From Thiobacillus sp. (GTDB taxonomy: Bacteria > Pseudomonadota > Gammaproteobacteria > Burkholderiales > Thiobacillaceae): 10,000 bases of DNA. Position numbers and translations under genes: made by a program. The stretch lies in the NCBI GenBank assembly GCA_020217265.1, contig JAIWOS010000165.1, positions 1 through 10,000 on the forward strand, given 5' to 3'. Numbering within the stretch: the stretch's first letter is position 1; the number at the start of each line of letters is the position of its first letter. Below, piece by piece: positions 1-9,854 of the stretch. The notes under the pieces are model-generated. The model was not told the origin of the DNA. It searched no databases and saw only the letters and a list, made by a program, of their open reading frames with translations.

Positions 1-140
1 TGTTCCATCAACGGGTCGCCGGGCTGCGTCGCAGGCCCGCGCTGTTCCAGCGCGCGGATCGCATGGGCGGGGTAAAGCGGCGGCGAGACCAGGGCGGTGA
101 GCGGGGTGGGCAAGCGGCGCGCGCCCTCGTGTTCGTGCAT
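1..140 (-). CDS. nnr: NAD(P)H-hydrate epimerase/dehydratase (Nnr/YjeF family), N-terminal fragment
   Basis: Only the first 46 codons are present and the gene continues past the left edge. The visible N-terminus contains PPLYPAHAIRALEQ followed by PGDPLME. This resembles the opening of YjeF_N proteins, where a 'LYxxxxIRxLE' helix precedes an 'LMxxAG' helix. Known family role: epimerisation of damaged NAD(P)HX, usually fused in bacteria to an ADP-dependent dehydratase domain that restores NAD(P)H. The ATG at 140 is the only usual start between an upstream in-frame stop (174-176) and the homologous part. It has no clear Shine-Dalgarno. The gene lies 90 bp behind the Rieske gene on the same strand and may have its own promoter. 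The identification rests on a short segment; the rest of the protein cannot be seen. Confidence 0.6.
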   Translation of the reverse strand, partial: MHEHEGARRLPTPLTALVSPPLYPAHAIRALEQRGPATQPGDPLME

Positions 141-172
141 GGCGGGTGTCTGTGCGGCGGTGTCTGCGGGAA

Positions 173-201
173 ATTATGGGCCCATTTGCGGGCGCGGTCT
201 G
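173..201 (-). promoter_or_regulatory. Candidate sigma70 promoter for the nnr-like gene
   Basis: In the 90-bp gap after the Rieske gene, the minus strand carries CATAAT (178-173, five of six matches to TATAAT). It is 17 nt downstream of CAGACC (201-196, which keeps the GAC core of TTGACA, three of six). The start point would fall about 25 nt before the ATG at 140. The -35 box is weak, so this is only a candidate. The gap shows no convincing terminator, so read-through from the suf operon is equally possible. Confidence 0.3.
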
Positions 202-230
202 CATGCGCGGCTGGACCGTTGGGGTGCGTT

Positions 231-551
231 TCAATCCCAGCGGTCGTCGCGCACTTCCACCCAGCCCGCCTCGACCCTGACGGGGAAGGTGGCCACCGCG
301 CCGTAGGCCGGCGGCGCGGCGACGGCGCCGGTGCGAATGTTGAAGCGGGCGCCGTGGCGCGGGCAGACGATTTCCTCGCCATCCAGCTCGCCGCTCGCCA
401 GCTCGCCGCCGTCGTGGGTGCAGGTGTCCTCGATCGCGCAATAGTCGCCGTCGAGGTTGAACACCGCCACGGCGACGCCGTCGACGTCCACCACGCGGCG
501 GCTGCCCGCCGGCAATTCCTCGGTTTTCGCGACCCTCACCCAGTCCGACAT
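231..551 (-). CDS. Small Rieske-type [2Fe-2S] ferredoxin
   Basis: A 106-residue soluble protein with no signal peptide or membrane segment. It shows a complete Rieske cluster motif: C44-T-H46, then 16 residues, then C63-P-R-H66. The two Cys and two His would ligate one [2Fe-2S] cluster. The length and the single domain fit the stand-alone Rieske ferredoxins related to NirD and to dioxygenase ferredoxins. The chosen start is ATG at 551, which overlaps the last base of the sufT stop (TGATG). A GTG one codon earlier (554) is possible. There is no Shine-Dalgarno, so translation probably depends on coupling to sufT. As the last gene of the SUF operon it may be an electron donor for cluster assembly or a client protein; its partner cannot be told from sequence. 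The fold is certain and the role is inferred. Confidence 0.88.
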   Translation of the reverse strand: MSDWVRVAKTEELPAGSRRVVDVDGVAVAVFNLDGDYCAIEDTCTHDGGELASGELDGEEIVCPRHGARFNIRTGAVAAPPAYGAVATFPVRVEAGWVEVRDDRWD

Positions 552-895
552 CACACCAGGCCGAGCTGCAGCCGCGCGGCCTCGCTCATGCGGCTTTGGT
601 CCCAGGGCGGATCGAAGACGATTTCGACATGGGCGCCGGTCACGCCTTCCACCTTTGCCAGGGCCTGCTCGACTTGCGCGGGAAAGGTCTGCGCCACCGG
701 ACAGCCGGGGGCGGTGAGGGTCATGCGGACGTTGACGTGGCCGCCGGCATCGATGTCGAGGTCGTAGATCAGCCCGAGGTCGTAGATGTTGACCGGCAGC
801 TCGGGGTCGTAAATCGCGCTGAGGGCCTCGATGACCTTGCGCTTGAGACCTTGTTCGGCGCGCTTTCCGGTAGCGAGGCGGGCGAGGTTGATCAT
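551..895 (-). CDS. sufT: SufT-like Fe-S cluster assembly/maturation protein (MIP18/DUF59 family)
   Basis: A 114-residue protein made almost wholly of a MIP18 (DUF59) domain. Family signatures are visible: YDPELPVNIYDLGLIY at residues 29-44, TLTAPGCP around 59-66 with the conserved Cys65, and FDPPWDQSRMSE at 94-105. Related proteins (SufT, the PaaD N-terminal domain, eukaryotic CIAO2/MIP18) act in maturation or delivery of Fe-S clusters to target proteins; this is family knowledge. The ATG at 895 overlaps the sufU stop (ATGA). A longer reading from 1012 would run far into sufU and has no support. There is no Shine-Dalgarno, so coupled translation from sufU is likely. It precedes the Rieske gene with a 1-nt overlap. 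Symbol given by domain and context. Confidence 0.85.
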   Translation of the reverse strand: MINLARLATGKRAEQGLKRKVIEALSAIYDPELPVNIYDLGLIYDLDIDAGGHVNVRMTLTAPGCPVAQTFPAQVEQALAKVEGVTGAHVEIVFDPPWDQSRMSEAARLQLGLV

Positions 896-1386
896 GCTGT
901 CGGCGCGGGTTGCGAAGGCTGCGGACAGAACGGCGAGGGGCCCTCGGTGCATACCGTGTCGGCCCGCTGGTCGAGCGCCGCCTGCAGGGTGTGCCAGGGC
1001 AGGGTCGCGCATTTCACCCGCATCGGGAACTCGTGCACGCCGACCAGCACGCGCAGTTTGCCCACCTCGTCCGCCGGGCCGTTCTCGGCCAGCATGCGGT
1101 GCACGCGCTGAAACAGTGCCCGGGCTTCCTGCACTGGCTTGCCGCAGACCGCTTCGGCCATCATCGAGGCGGAAGCCATGCAGATGGCGCAGCCGGCGCC
1201 TTCGAAGCCGATGTCCTGGATCGTGTCGTCCGCCACTTTCAGGTGGAGCCGGATTTCGTCATTGCACAGCGGATTGAAGCCGTGCGCATGATGGGTGCTG
1301 CCCGGCGGGCGCTTGGGATAGTGCCGCGGATGGCGGTTGTGCTCGAGAATGACTTCTTCGTAGAGGGCGCGCAGATCGGAATTCAT
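892..1386 (-). CDS. sufU: SufU-type Fe-S cluster assembly scaffold / sulfur-transfer protein
   Basis: A 164-residue NifU-N/IscU-fold protein. The ligand set typical of SufU is present at the positions expected from the Bacillus protein: C41 and D43 (NPLCND), C66 (GAGCAIC) and C128 (RVKCATLPW). The roughly 20-residue insertion that separates SufU from IscU lies between the second and third Cys. In studied SufU proteins these residues bind zinc and take sulfur from SufS. Position 69 is Cys, where Ser is common (GCAIS). The C-terminus carries an extra Pro-rich tail with two more Cys (C146, C154), making it about 17-20 residues longer than usual. The ATG at 1386 overlaps the sufD stop (ATGA), with AAGGAG about 10 nt upstream. 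No sufS lies next to it. Function as zinc sulfurtransferase rather than scaffold is by family analogy. Confidence 0.88.
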   Translation of the reverse strand: MNSDLRALYEEVILEHNRHPRHYPKRPPGSTHHAHGFNPLCNDEIRLHLKVADDTIQDIGFEGAGCAICMASASMMAEAVCGKPVQEARALFQRVHRMLAENGPADEVGKLRVLVGVHEFPMRVKCATLPWHTLQAALDQRADTVCTEGPSPFCPQPSQPAPTA

Positions 1387-2635
1387 GCCGTCCGTTCTCC
1401 TTCCTGTAAGCGCAGGGCAGCGGCCAGATGCGGTTCCAGCCAGCCGGCCAGGCCGCTGTTTTTCAGCCAGCCTAGCGCTTCTTCGGCAAAAGCCCGCAGC
1501 AGCAGCGCGCGCGCCGTAACGGCGTCGATTCCGCGGCTGCGCAGGTAGAACACCTGGGCCTCGTCGAGCTGGCCCACCGTCGCACCGTGGCCGCATTTGA
1601 CGTCGTCGGCATGGATTTCCAGCTGCGGCTTGACGTCGATTTCGGCGTGCGGCGAGAGCAGCAGATTGCGGCTCGACTGCTGTGCGTCGGCCTGTTGCGC
1701 ACCCGCGTGCACCACCACGCGCGCATCGAAGATGCCGCGCCCGCGCCCGGCGGCGATGCCGCGCCAGGTCTGGCGGCTGGTAGTGCGCGGCGCGGCGTGT
1801 TCGACGTGCAGATGCTGGTCGATGTGGCGTCGCGTGTCGGCGATGAACAGGCCGTCGAGCCGGCATTCGGCATGCGGGCCGTCCAGGTTCACCCGGGTTT
1901 CGTGGCGCACCAGGCGCCCGCCGATGTTGACCGACAGCGCGCTGTAGCGGCTATGGCGCGCCTGCCGCACCACGGCGAGGCCAGTATGGCTGGCCGCCGC
2001 GCCTTCTTCGGTCAATGTCAGGTGATCCAGATGCGCGCCTTCGCCCAGCACGATTTCGGTGACCGGATTCTGCCAGTAGGCACGGTCCGGCACGCCGCGG
2101 TAGTGCTCCACCAGCACCGCCTGGGCGCCGGCTTCCAGCACGACGAGGTTGCGGGTGTGCAGCATCGCGTCGGCTTCGCTGGCGTAATGAACCGCGAACA
2201 CGGGCGGCGCGACTTGTCCGGCGGGAACGTGCAGCCATAGACCGTCCTGCCACAGCGCGCGGTTGATCTGGGTCAGCGCTGCGTCGCCGGCAAGGCTGTC
2301 GAAGACCTGCCGCGCGCGCGCATCGTCGACATGGGCGGCCAGGCTGTGCTCGCGCTGCGGCTGCCCGCCGGTGTGCACGAGGCGGCCATTGCCAAAGGCC
2401 ACGCGCGTGCCGGGGGTGTCGCCGCTGTCGGGCAGCGCATCCCGGGCGTGCTCAGGCGCGTGCCAGGGCGAGCGCTCCAGCGCGTCAAGCGCGGTGTATT
2501 TCCAGTCCTCCAGGCGGGGCGTCGGCAGTCCGCTCGCGAGGAAGCGTTCGAGCGCCCGCTGGCGGGCATCGACGTGGCCGACCGCGCTGCTGATGTAATC
2601 CAGCGCCTGCCGATAGCGGGTGGCTGTCTCGAGGT

Positions 2636-2639
<4 letters not shown>
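1383..2639 (-). CDS. sufD: Fe-S cluster assembly protein SufD
   Basis: A 418-residue member of the SufB/SufD beta-helix family that pairs with SufB and SufC in the cytosolic SufBCD scaffold complex. The N-terminal helical part contains GLPTPRLEDWKYT near residues 37-49, typical of SufD. The core ends with KCGHGATVGQLDEAQVFYLR; His351 there corresponds by alignment to the functional His360 reported for E. coli SufD. The C-terminal helices (RSRGIDAVTARALLLRAF) match the family. Length is close to that of E. coli SufD (423). The start ATG overlaps the sufC stop (ATGA), with a GGAG 8 nt upstream. The next gene, sufU, starts on the last bases of this one, so nothing lies between them where sufS often sits. 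Confidence 0.95.
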
Positions 2640-3415
<776 letters not shown>

Positions 3416-3425
3416 GGCGTGCTCC

Positions 3426-4891
<1,466 letters not shown>

Positions 4892-4895
<4 letters not shown>

Positions 4896-5338
4896 CGCAA
4901 CATCTCCTTCCGGTTCGGCATGCGGATCGTCTGCACCGGAGTCCGTGCCATGTCGGCCAGACTCACCGCCTCCAGCGCCACTCGCACCGCATGGCTGATG
5001 AGTTGCCAGTTGGCGCGGGTGGCGCAGCCGGCTTCCAGCGAACAGGTGCCCGTGCCCAGCGCACATTCCGTCAGTGCCACCGGGCCCTCGATCGCCTGCA
5101 CCACCTCGGCCACCGAAATCGCATGCGGCGCATGGGCAAGGGCATAGCCGCCGCCCACCCCGCGCACGCTGGTCAGCAATTGCGCCTCCAGCAGGCGTTT
5201 CAGCAGCTTCGCCACGGTCGGCAGCGGCAGGCCCAGCTCGCTGGCCAGTTGCATCGCACTGAGGCTGCGCGCCGGTTCACGCGCCAGGCGCACCATCAGG
5301 ACGGTGGCGTAATCGGTGAGCTTGGCGATGCGCAACAT
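4892..5338 (-). CDS. Rrf2-family Fe-S-responsive regulator of the SUF operon
   Basis: A 148-residue Rrf2 transcription factor. The N-terminal winged helix shows [19 protein letters not shown], the recognition-helix block [21 protein letters not shown] (36-56) and the wing [10 protein letters not shown] (58-67). Three Cys follow, C92, C99 and C105, expected to hold a [2Fe-2S] cluster as in IscR. Here the spacing is six then five residues, and the position of the IscR His ligand (Cys+3) is Arg108. This matches the 'SUF system regulator' branch better than IscR itself. The start ATG at 5338 has GGAGG 5 nt upstream; an earlier TTG at 5356 is less likely. The gene is first in the operon and its stop overlaps the sufB start, so it likely autoregulates suf according to Fe-S status (inferred). 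Confidence 0.92.
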
Positions 5339-5350
5339 GCTGACCTCCTC

Positions 5351-5392
5351 ACACAAGCATAAATAGGACTGTATGAGTACTGTTTAGTTCAG
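5351..5392 (-). promoter_or_regulatory. Promoter/operator region of the suf operon with Rrf2/IscR-like half-sites
   Basis: This AT-rich island sits just upstream of the regulator gene in otherwise GC-rich DNA. On the plus strand it contains two ACTGT repeats starting at 5368 and 5379, 11 bp apart (one helical turn). It also contains GACTGTATGAGTA (5367-5379), which matches much of the central GACT-N5-AGTC part of the IscR type 1 consensus, while the outer arms match poorly. A TATTTAT on the minus strand (5365-5359) is a possible -10. No good -35 is visible, so exact promoter boxes are uncertain. The position and repeat pattern suggest binding by the Rrf2 protein encoded just downstream (inference). 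Confidence 0.5.
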
Positions 5393-5542
5393 GCCCGGCC
5401 CGAATCAAGACTGTGCCAAACCGGCGGGCGACGGGGCGCGGAGGGACAGCGGGATGGCGAAGCCGGCAAGCAGTGCGGCCGACATTCCCCAATCCGGCCC
5501 CGCGGTCTAAAGTGAATAAAAGTAATGGCAGTTCGTGCGGCC
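5393..5542. other. Intergenic stretch between divergent suf operon and small Cys4 gene
   Basis: GC-rich non-coding DNA between the suf control island and the ribosome binding site of the next gene. A short AT-rich patch near 5506-5526, containing TAAAGT and GAATAAAAG, may be the promoter of the plus-strand gene, but no -35/-10 pair with good spacing was found. Open frames crossing it lack start signals. Nothing else was recognised here. Confidence 0.4.
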
Positions 5543-5553
5543 AGGAGGCCTGT

Positions 5554-5781
5554 ATGGGTAAGTTGCATCTCACTCCCGCCGGCGCTGTCGTCGCGCAGTG
5601 CGCCGACGAAGACGCCTGCATGGTGACGCGCTGCGAGGTTTGCCTCAAGGAAGTGCCAGGCGACGCGGTGAACGTGGCCGACGCGCAGGACTACGTGCAC
5701 CACTTCTGTGGCCTCGATTGCCTCGACCTGTGGCGCCGGCAAGGCGCCGCGGCAGGCAAACTCGGGGCGCCGGAAGGCTGA
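5554..5781 (+). CDS. Small four-cysteine protein resembling DUF3330 (putative metal-binding)
   Basis: A 75-residue protein with a compact Cys4 motif: R-C27-E-V-C30, then about 21 residues, then F-C52-G-L-D-C56-L-D-L-W. The pattern CEVCxKEVP ... YVHHFCGLDC resembles what I remember of the DUF3330 domain, a small treble-clef-like putative zinc or iron site of unknown function. That assignment is from memory of the family, not a search. An additional C16 and C22 lie in the poorly conserved N-terminus, and the tail (61-75) is Gly/Ala-rich. The start ATG is well supported by AGGAGG 5 nt upstream (5543-5548). A GTG reading from 5413 is rejected. The gene is divergent from the suf operon and 46 bp ahead of purL. 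It may share Fe-S or metal-responsive control with suf, but no function can be stated. Confidence 0.75.
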   Translation: MGKLHLTPAGAVVAQCADEDACMVTRCEVCLKEVPGDAVNVADAQDYVHHFCGLDCLDLWRRQGAAAGKLGAPEG

Positions 5782-5791
5782 CCGAACCGGG

Positions 5792-5797
5792 TAAAAT
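5792..5797 (+). promoter_or_regulatory. Candidate -10 box upstream of purL
   Basis: TAAAAT (five of six to TATAAT) lies 30 nt before the purL ATG and only 10 nt after the stop of the small Cys4 gene. Boxes of this form are common in betaproteobacteria. No good -35 is seen at 16-18 nt upstream. A start point some 7 nt downstream would fall inside the left arm of the adjoining inverted repeat. Confidence 0.45.
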
Positions 5798-5826
5798 GGC
5801 GTCTTTGCACCCTCCGCAAAGACGCC
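5798..5826. repeat. Perfect 11-bp inverted repeat (hairpin) abutting the purL start codon
   Basis: GGCGTCTTTGC (5798-5808) and GCAAAGACGCC (5816-5826) are perfect reverse complements separated by a 7-nt loop, ACCCTCC. The repeat ends one base before the purL ATG and occupies the place where a Shine-Dalgarno should be; none is found. On the plus strand no T-run follows, so it is not a forward terminator. On the minus strand it is followed by ATTTTA, which would be a minimal terminator for antisense transcription. It could be an operator, an mRNA hairpin controlling purL translation, or an antisense terminator. The half-site GCAAAGACG is loosely similar to the E. coli PurR half-site, but the centre spacing differs. 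Confidence 0.7.
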
Positions 5827-5827
5827 C

Positions 5828-8800
5828 ATGTCTTCCATCGTATCGCGCCCCGGCAGCGCCGCGCTGTCGCCCTTCCGTATTGAAAAAATCCGCCAGGAGG
5901 CCGCCCGTTCCGGGGTGGCACTGGGTGGGGTCGAAGCCCGCTTCTGGCATTTTCTGGAAATCGACGCCGCGCTCGACGCCGCCGCCGAACGACAACTCGA
6001 CGCGACGCTCGCCTATGGCCCGCCGGCCGACGCGCCCGCGGCCGCGACGGTGCAGGTGCTGGTAACGCCGCGACCGGGCACGATTTCGCCGTGGTCGTCG
6101 AAGGCGACCGACATCCTCAGAAACAGCGGGCTGGTTCAGTTGAAGCGCATCGAGCGCGGCGTGGCGTACCGTCTGCTGGATACGGCGGGGCAGCCGCTGG
6201 GCGACGCGGCGCTGAAGACCGTGCTGCCCTTGCTGCACGACCGCATGACCGAGGCCGTGCTGCCCACGCTGGGCGATGCGGCGCGTCTGTTCCGCCACGT
6301 GCCGCCGCGCGAGATGACCGCCGTGGATGTGCTCGCCGGCGGACGCGCGGCGCTGGTCGCCGCCAACCGCGAGCTGGGTCTTGCGCTCTCCGACGACGAA
6401 GTCGATTACCTGGTGGAGAACTTCACCCGCATCGGCCGCAATCCCACCGACGTCGAGCTGATGATGTTCGCGCAGGCCAACTCCGAGCACTGCCGCCACA
6501 AGATCTTCAACGCCAGCTGGGTGATCGACGGTGAGCCCCAAGCCAAATCGCTGTTCGGCATGATCCGCGACACCCACGCTGCGCATCCCGAGGGCACGGT
6601 GGTGGCGTATTCGGACAACTCCTCGGTGATCGAGGGCGCCGCGATCGACCGCTTCTACCCGCGCGCCGACGGCAGCTACGCGTACAGCGAGGAACTCACC
6701 CACGTGCTGATGAAGGTGGAGACGCACAACCACCCGACGGCGATCTCGCCCTTCCCCGGCGCCGCCACCGGCAGCGGCGGCGAAATCCGCGACGAGGGCG
6801 CGACCGGCATTGGCTCCAAGCCCAAGGCTGGGCTGTGCGGATTTTCCGTGTCGAACCTCAACATTCCCGGCTGCGAACAGCCGTGGGAAATCGAGCCGTA
6901 TGGCAAGCCCGACCGCATCGTTTCACCGCTCGCGATCATGCTCGAAGGCCCCATCGGCGCGGCGGCGTTCAACAATGAATTCGGCCGGCCGAATCTGGCG
7001 GGATACTTCCGCACCTTCGAGGAAACCGTCGCCGGCGAGCGGCGCGGCTACCACAAGCCCATCATGCTCGCGGGCGGCGTGGGCATGATCCGCGATGACC
7101 ATGTGCACAAGAAAATGTTGCCGACCGGTACGCTGCTCATCCAGCTGGGCGGGCCGGGCATGCTGATCGGCCTGGGCGGCGGCGCGGCCTCGTCGATGGA
7201 CACCGGCGCCAACGCCGCCGACCTCGACTTCGATTCGGTGCAGCGCGGCAACCCGGAGATGGAGCGGCGCTGCCAGGAAGTCATCGACCGCTGCTGGCAG
7301 CTGGGCGACAACAATCCGATTCTTTCCATCCACGACGTCGGCGCGGGCGGCCTGTCCAACGCGCTGCCCGAGCTGGTGCACGGCGGCGGCAAAGGCGGGC
7401 GCTTCGAGCTGCGTGCCGTGCCGTCGGAAGAATCCGGCATGTCGCCGCGCGAGATCTGGTGCAACGAAGCGCAGGAACGCTACGTGCTGGCGATTCCGGC
7501 CGAGCGCATCGGCGAGTTCCGCGCCATCTGCGAGCGCGAGCGCTGCCCGTTTGCCGTGCTGGGCGAGGCGACCGAAGACAACCATCTGCTCGTCACCGAC
7601 AGCCATTTCCAGAACGCGCCGGTGGACGTGAGCCTCGACGTGATTCTCGGCAAGCCGCCGAAAATGACGCGTGAGGTGACGCACGCGCACGCCGTGCCCG
7701 CGCCGCTCGCGCTCGACGGCATCGATCTGGCGGACGCCGTGAACCGCGTGCTGGCGATGCCGGGCGTGGCGTCGAAAATGTTCCTGATTTCCATCGGCGA
7801 CCGCAGCGTGGGCGGCTTGACCGCGCGCGACCAGTGCGTGGGGCCGTGGCAGGTGCCGGTGGCCGACTGCGCCATCACGCTCGCGGGGTATAAAACCCTG
7901 CGCGGCGAAGCGTTCTCCATCGGCGAAAAGGCCCCGCTGGCGCTGATCGACGCGCCCGCCTCGGGCCGCATGGCGATCGCCGAAGCGATCACCAATCTGG
8001 CCGCGGCGCGCGTGGCGAAACTTTCCGACGTGAAACTCTCCGCCAACTGGATGGCGCCGGCCGGGCACCCGGGCGAGGACGCCGCGCTGTTCGACACCGT
8101 CGCGGCGGTGTCGATGTATTGCCAGGCGCTCGGCATCTCGATTCCGGTCGGCAAGGATTCGATGAGCATGAAGTCGGTGTGGCAGGACGGCGGCGAAAAG
8201 AAGCAGGTGACCTCGCCGATCTCGCTGGTGATCTCCGCTTTTGCCACCACCCCCGACGCGACGGCGCAGCTCACGCCGCAGCTGCGCACCGATTGCGGTG
8301 ACACCGACCTCATCCTCATCGACCTCGGCCTCGGCAAAAACCGCCTCGGCGGATCGAGTTTCGCGCAGGCCTGCAAGCAGGTCGGCGACCGCTGCCCCGA
8401 CGCGCCCGAGGCCAGCGCGCTCAAGGCGTTTTTCGAAACCGTGCAGGCCTTGAACGCAGACGGGAAAATCCTCGCATACCACGACCGGTCCGACGGCGGT
8501 CTCTTCGTCACCCTGGCCGAGATGGCGTTCGCCGGGCATTGCGGGGTCGAGATCGACGTCGACGAGCTGTGCTCGGAAAAAATCCGCCACGACGCCGACG
8601 AGGAGGGCGTCCCCGAGCCCGACCTGGACGACCCGCGCGGCTATACCGAACGCGTGTTCAGCGTGCTGTTCAGCGAGGAGGCGGGCGCCGTGCTGCAGGT
8701 GCGGCGCAGCGACACGCAGGCGGTGATGGAAGCGTTCTTTGCCGCCGGCCTGCGCGGCGAGTTCTACATTGTGGGCGAACCCGCCCGCCACGACCGCATC

Positions 8801-9784
8801 CGCTTTGCCCGCCGCGAACGCACGATCTTCGAGGCGCCGCGCGCCGTGCTGCAAAGCCTCTGGGCGCGGACCAGCTACGAGATGGCGAAGCTGCGCGACA
8901 ACCCGGCCTGCGCCGAACAGGAATACGCGACCCACGCCGACGCGGACGATCCCGGTCTGCGTTGCGTGCCGAGCTTCGAGGTGGACGAGGACATCGCCGC
9001 GCCGTTCATCGCCTCCGGCATGCGGCCGCGCGTGGCGATCCTGCGCGAGCAGGGCGTCAACGGCCACGTCGAGATGGCGGCGGCGTTCGATGCCGCAGGC
9101 TTCGCCGCCGTCGATGTGCACATGAGCGACATCCTCGCAGGCCGTGTGAGCCTTGGCGATTTCGCCGGCCTTGCCGCCTGCGGCGGCTTCAGCTACGGCG
9201 ACGTGCTGGGCGCGGGCGGCGGCTGGGCCAAGTCCATCCTGTTCAATCCGCGCGCGCGCGACCAGTTCGCCGCCTTTTTCGACCGTGGCGATACCTTCGC
9301 GCTGGGCGTGTGCAACGGCTGCCAGATGATGAGCCAGCTGCACGAGCTGATTCCCGGCGCCGCGGCCTGGCCGCGTTTCGAGCGCAATCTGTCCGAGCAG
9401 TTCGAAGCGCGCTTCAGCCTGGTCGAGGTGCTCGATTCGCCCTCGCTCTTTTTTGCCGGCATGGCCGGTTCGGTGATGCCGATCGCGGTCTCGCACGGCG
9501 AGGGCCGGGTGGCGTTCCGCGACCCCGCGCACGCGGCAGCGGCGCGCGCGACCCTGCGCTACGTCGACCATCGCGGCACGCCGACCGAGCGTTATCCGAT
9601 GAACCCCAACGGCTCGGCCGGCGGACTCACCGGCTTCACCAGCGACGACGGCCGTTTCAGCATCCTGATGCCGCACCCCGAGCGGGTGGTGCGCGCGGTG
9701 CAGATGTCGTGGAAGCCGGAGACGCTGCGGGGCGACAGCCCGTGGATGCGCATGTTCCGCAACGCCCGCCGCGTGGTTGGGTGA
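5828..9784 (+). CDS. purL: Phosphoribosylformylglycinamidine (FGAM) synthase, large single-chain PurL
   Basis: A 1318-residue cytosolic enzyme of purine biosynthesis that converts FGAR, ATP and glutamine to FGAM. It is close in length to E. coli PurL (1295) and contains all domains: an N-terminal PurS-like part (about 1-155), a linker with [22 protein letters not shown] (near 208-230), and two AIRS-type halves. These show [20 protein letters not shown] (from 298) and [16 protein letters not shown] (from about 441). A C-terminal glutaminase domain follows from about 1065. The glutaminase triad is visible: Cys1162 in [12 protein letters not shown], and His1283 and Glu1285 in [29 protein letters not shown] marks the oxyanion region. 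The start at 5828 gives a normal N-terminus (SPFRIEKI) but has no Shine-Dalgarno and directly follows a hairpin. No frameshift or missing residue was seen. Confidence 0.97.
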   Translation: MSSIVSRPGSAALSPFRIEKIRQEAARSGVALGGVEARFWHFLEIDAALDAAAERQLDATLAYGPPADAPAAATVQVLVTPRPGTISPWSSKATDILRNSGLVQLKRIERGVAYRLLDTAGQPLGDAALKTVLPLLHDRMTEAVLPTLGDAARLFRHVPPREMTAVDVLAGGRAALVAANRELGLALSDDEVDYLVENFTRIGRNPTDVELMMFAQANSEHCRHKIFNASWVIDGEPQAKSLFGMIRDTHAAHPEGTVVAYSDNSSVIEGAAIDRFYPRADGSYAYSEELTHVLMKVETHNHPTAISPFPGAATGSGGEIRDEGATGIGSKPKAGLCGFSVSNLNIPGCEQPWEIEPYGKPDRIVSPLAIMLEGPIGAAAFNNEFGRPNLAGYFRTFEETVAGERRGYHKPIMLAGGVGMIRDDHVHKKMLPTGTLLIQLGGPGMLIGLGGGAASSMDTGANAADLDFDSVQRGNPEMERRCQEVIDRCWQLGDNNPILSIHDVGAGGLSNALPELVHGGGKGGRFELRAVPSEESGMSPREIWCNEAQERYVLAIPAERIGEFRAICERERCPFAVLGEATEDNHLLVTDSHFQNAPVDVSLDVILGKPPKMTREVTHAHAVPAPLALDGIDLADAVNRVLAMPGVASKMFLISIGDRSVGGLTARDQCVGPWQVPVADCAITLAGYKTLRGEAFSIGEKAPLALIDAPASGRMAIAEAITNLAAARVAKLSDVKLSANWMAPAGHPGEDAALFDTVAAVSMYCQALGISIPVGKDSMSMKSVWQDGGEKKQVTSPISLVISAFATTPDATAQLTPQLRTDCGDTDLILIDLGLGKNRLGGSSFAQACKQVGDRCPDAPEASALKAFFETVQALNADGKILAYHDRSDGGLFVTLAEMAFAGHCGVEIDVDELCSEKIRHDADEEGVPEPDLDDPRGYTERVFSVLFSEEAGAVLQVRRSDTQAVMEAFFAAGLRGEFYIVGEPARHDRIRFARRERTIFEAPRAVLQSLWARTSYEMAKLRDNPACAEQEYATHADADDPGLRCVPSFEVDEDIAAPFIASGMRPRVAILREQGVNGHVEMAAAFDAAGFAAVDVHMSDILAGRVSLGDFAGLAACGGFSYGDVLGAGGGWAKSILFNPRARDQFAAFFDRGDTFALGVCNGCQMMSQLHELIPGAAAWPRFERNLSEQFEARFSLVEVLDSPSLFFAGMAGSVMPIAVSHGEGRVAFRDPAHAAAARATLRYVDHRGTPTERYPMNPNGSAGGLTGFTSDDGRFSILMPHPERVVRAVQMSWKPETLRGDSPWMRMFRNARRVVG

Positions 9785-9854
9785 TGGGGGCGGCTATGCG
9801 AAAATACGCGGCTTTGAAGACACGACGCGTGCGCTGTCGCGCCCGCCGCCTGCC
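9785..9854 (+). promoter_or_regulatory. purL-ppc spacer with possible ppc promoter
   Basis: A 70-bp gap. GAAAAT (9800-9805) in the context TATGCGAAAATACG could be a -10 box for ppc, about 50 nt before its ATG; no clear -35 was seen. No strong Shine-Dalgarno precedes the ppc start and there is no terminator-like hairpin with a T-run after purL, so read-through from purL is possible. Confidence 0.3.

Noticed and set aside
176..185. Perfect palindrome ATGGGCCCAT in the gap between the Rieske gene and nnr
   Set aside because: It has no loop and no T-run, so it is not a terminator; a 10-bp palindrome of this composition can occur by chance.
896..1012. 39-codon N-terminal extension of the sufT-like gene
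   Set aside because: It lies inside sufU in another frame, while the ATG at 895 overlaps the sufU stop like the other junctions and fits the family length.
4896..5066. 57-codon N-terminal extension of sufB
   Set aside because: It translates the regulator gene out of frame, while the ATG at 4895 has a well-placed AAGGAG.
5413..5553. Upstream GTG start for the small Cys4 protein
   Set aside because: No ribosome binding site and low-complexity translation; AGGAGG stands 5 nt before the ATG at 5554.
5645..6733. Open frame of 362 codons on the minus strand across the small Cys4 gene and the start of purL
   Set aside because: It overlaps two supported genes and a promoter region and has no start signal or recognisable domain.
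6923..9676. Open frame of 917 codons on the minus strand opposite purL
   Set aside because: It is fully antisense to a purL with all motifs intact, its translation is rich in His/Arg/Ala/Gly without a recognisable domain, and such long mirror frames are expected in GC-rich DNA.
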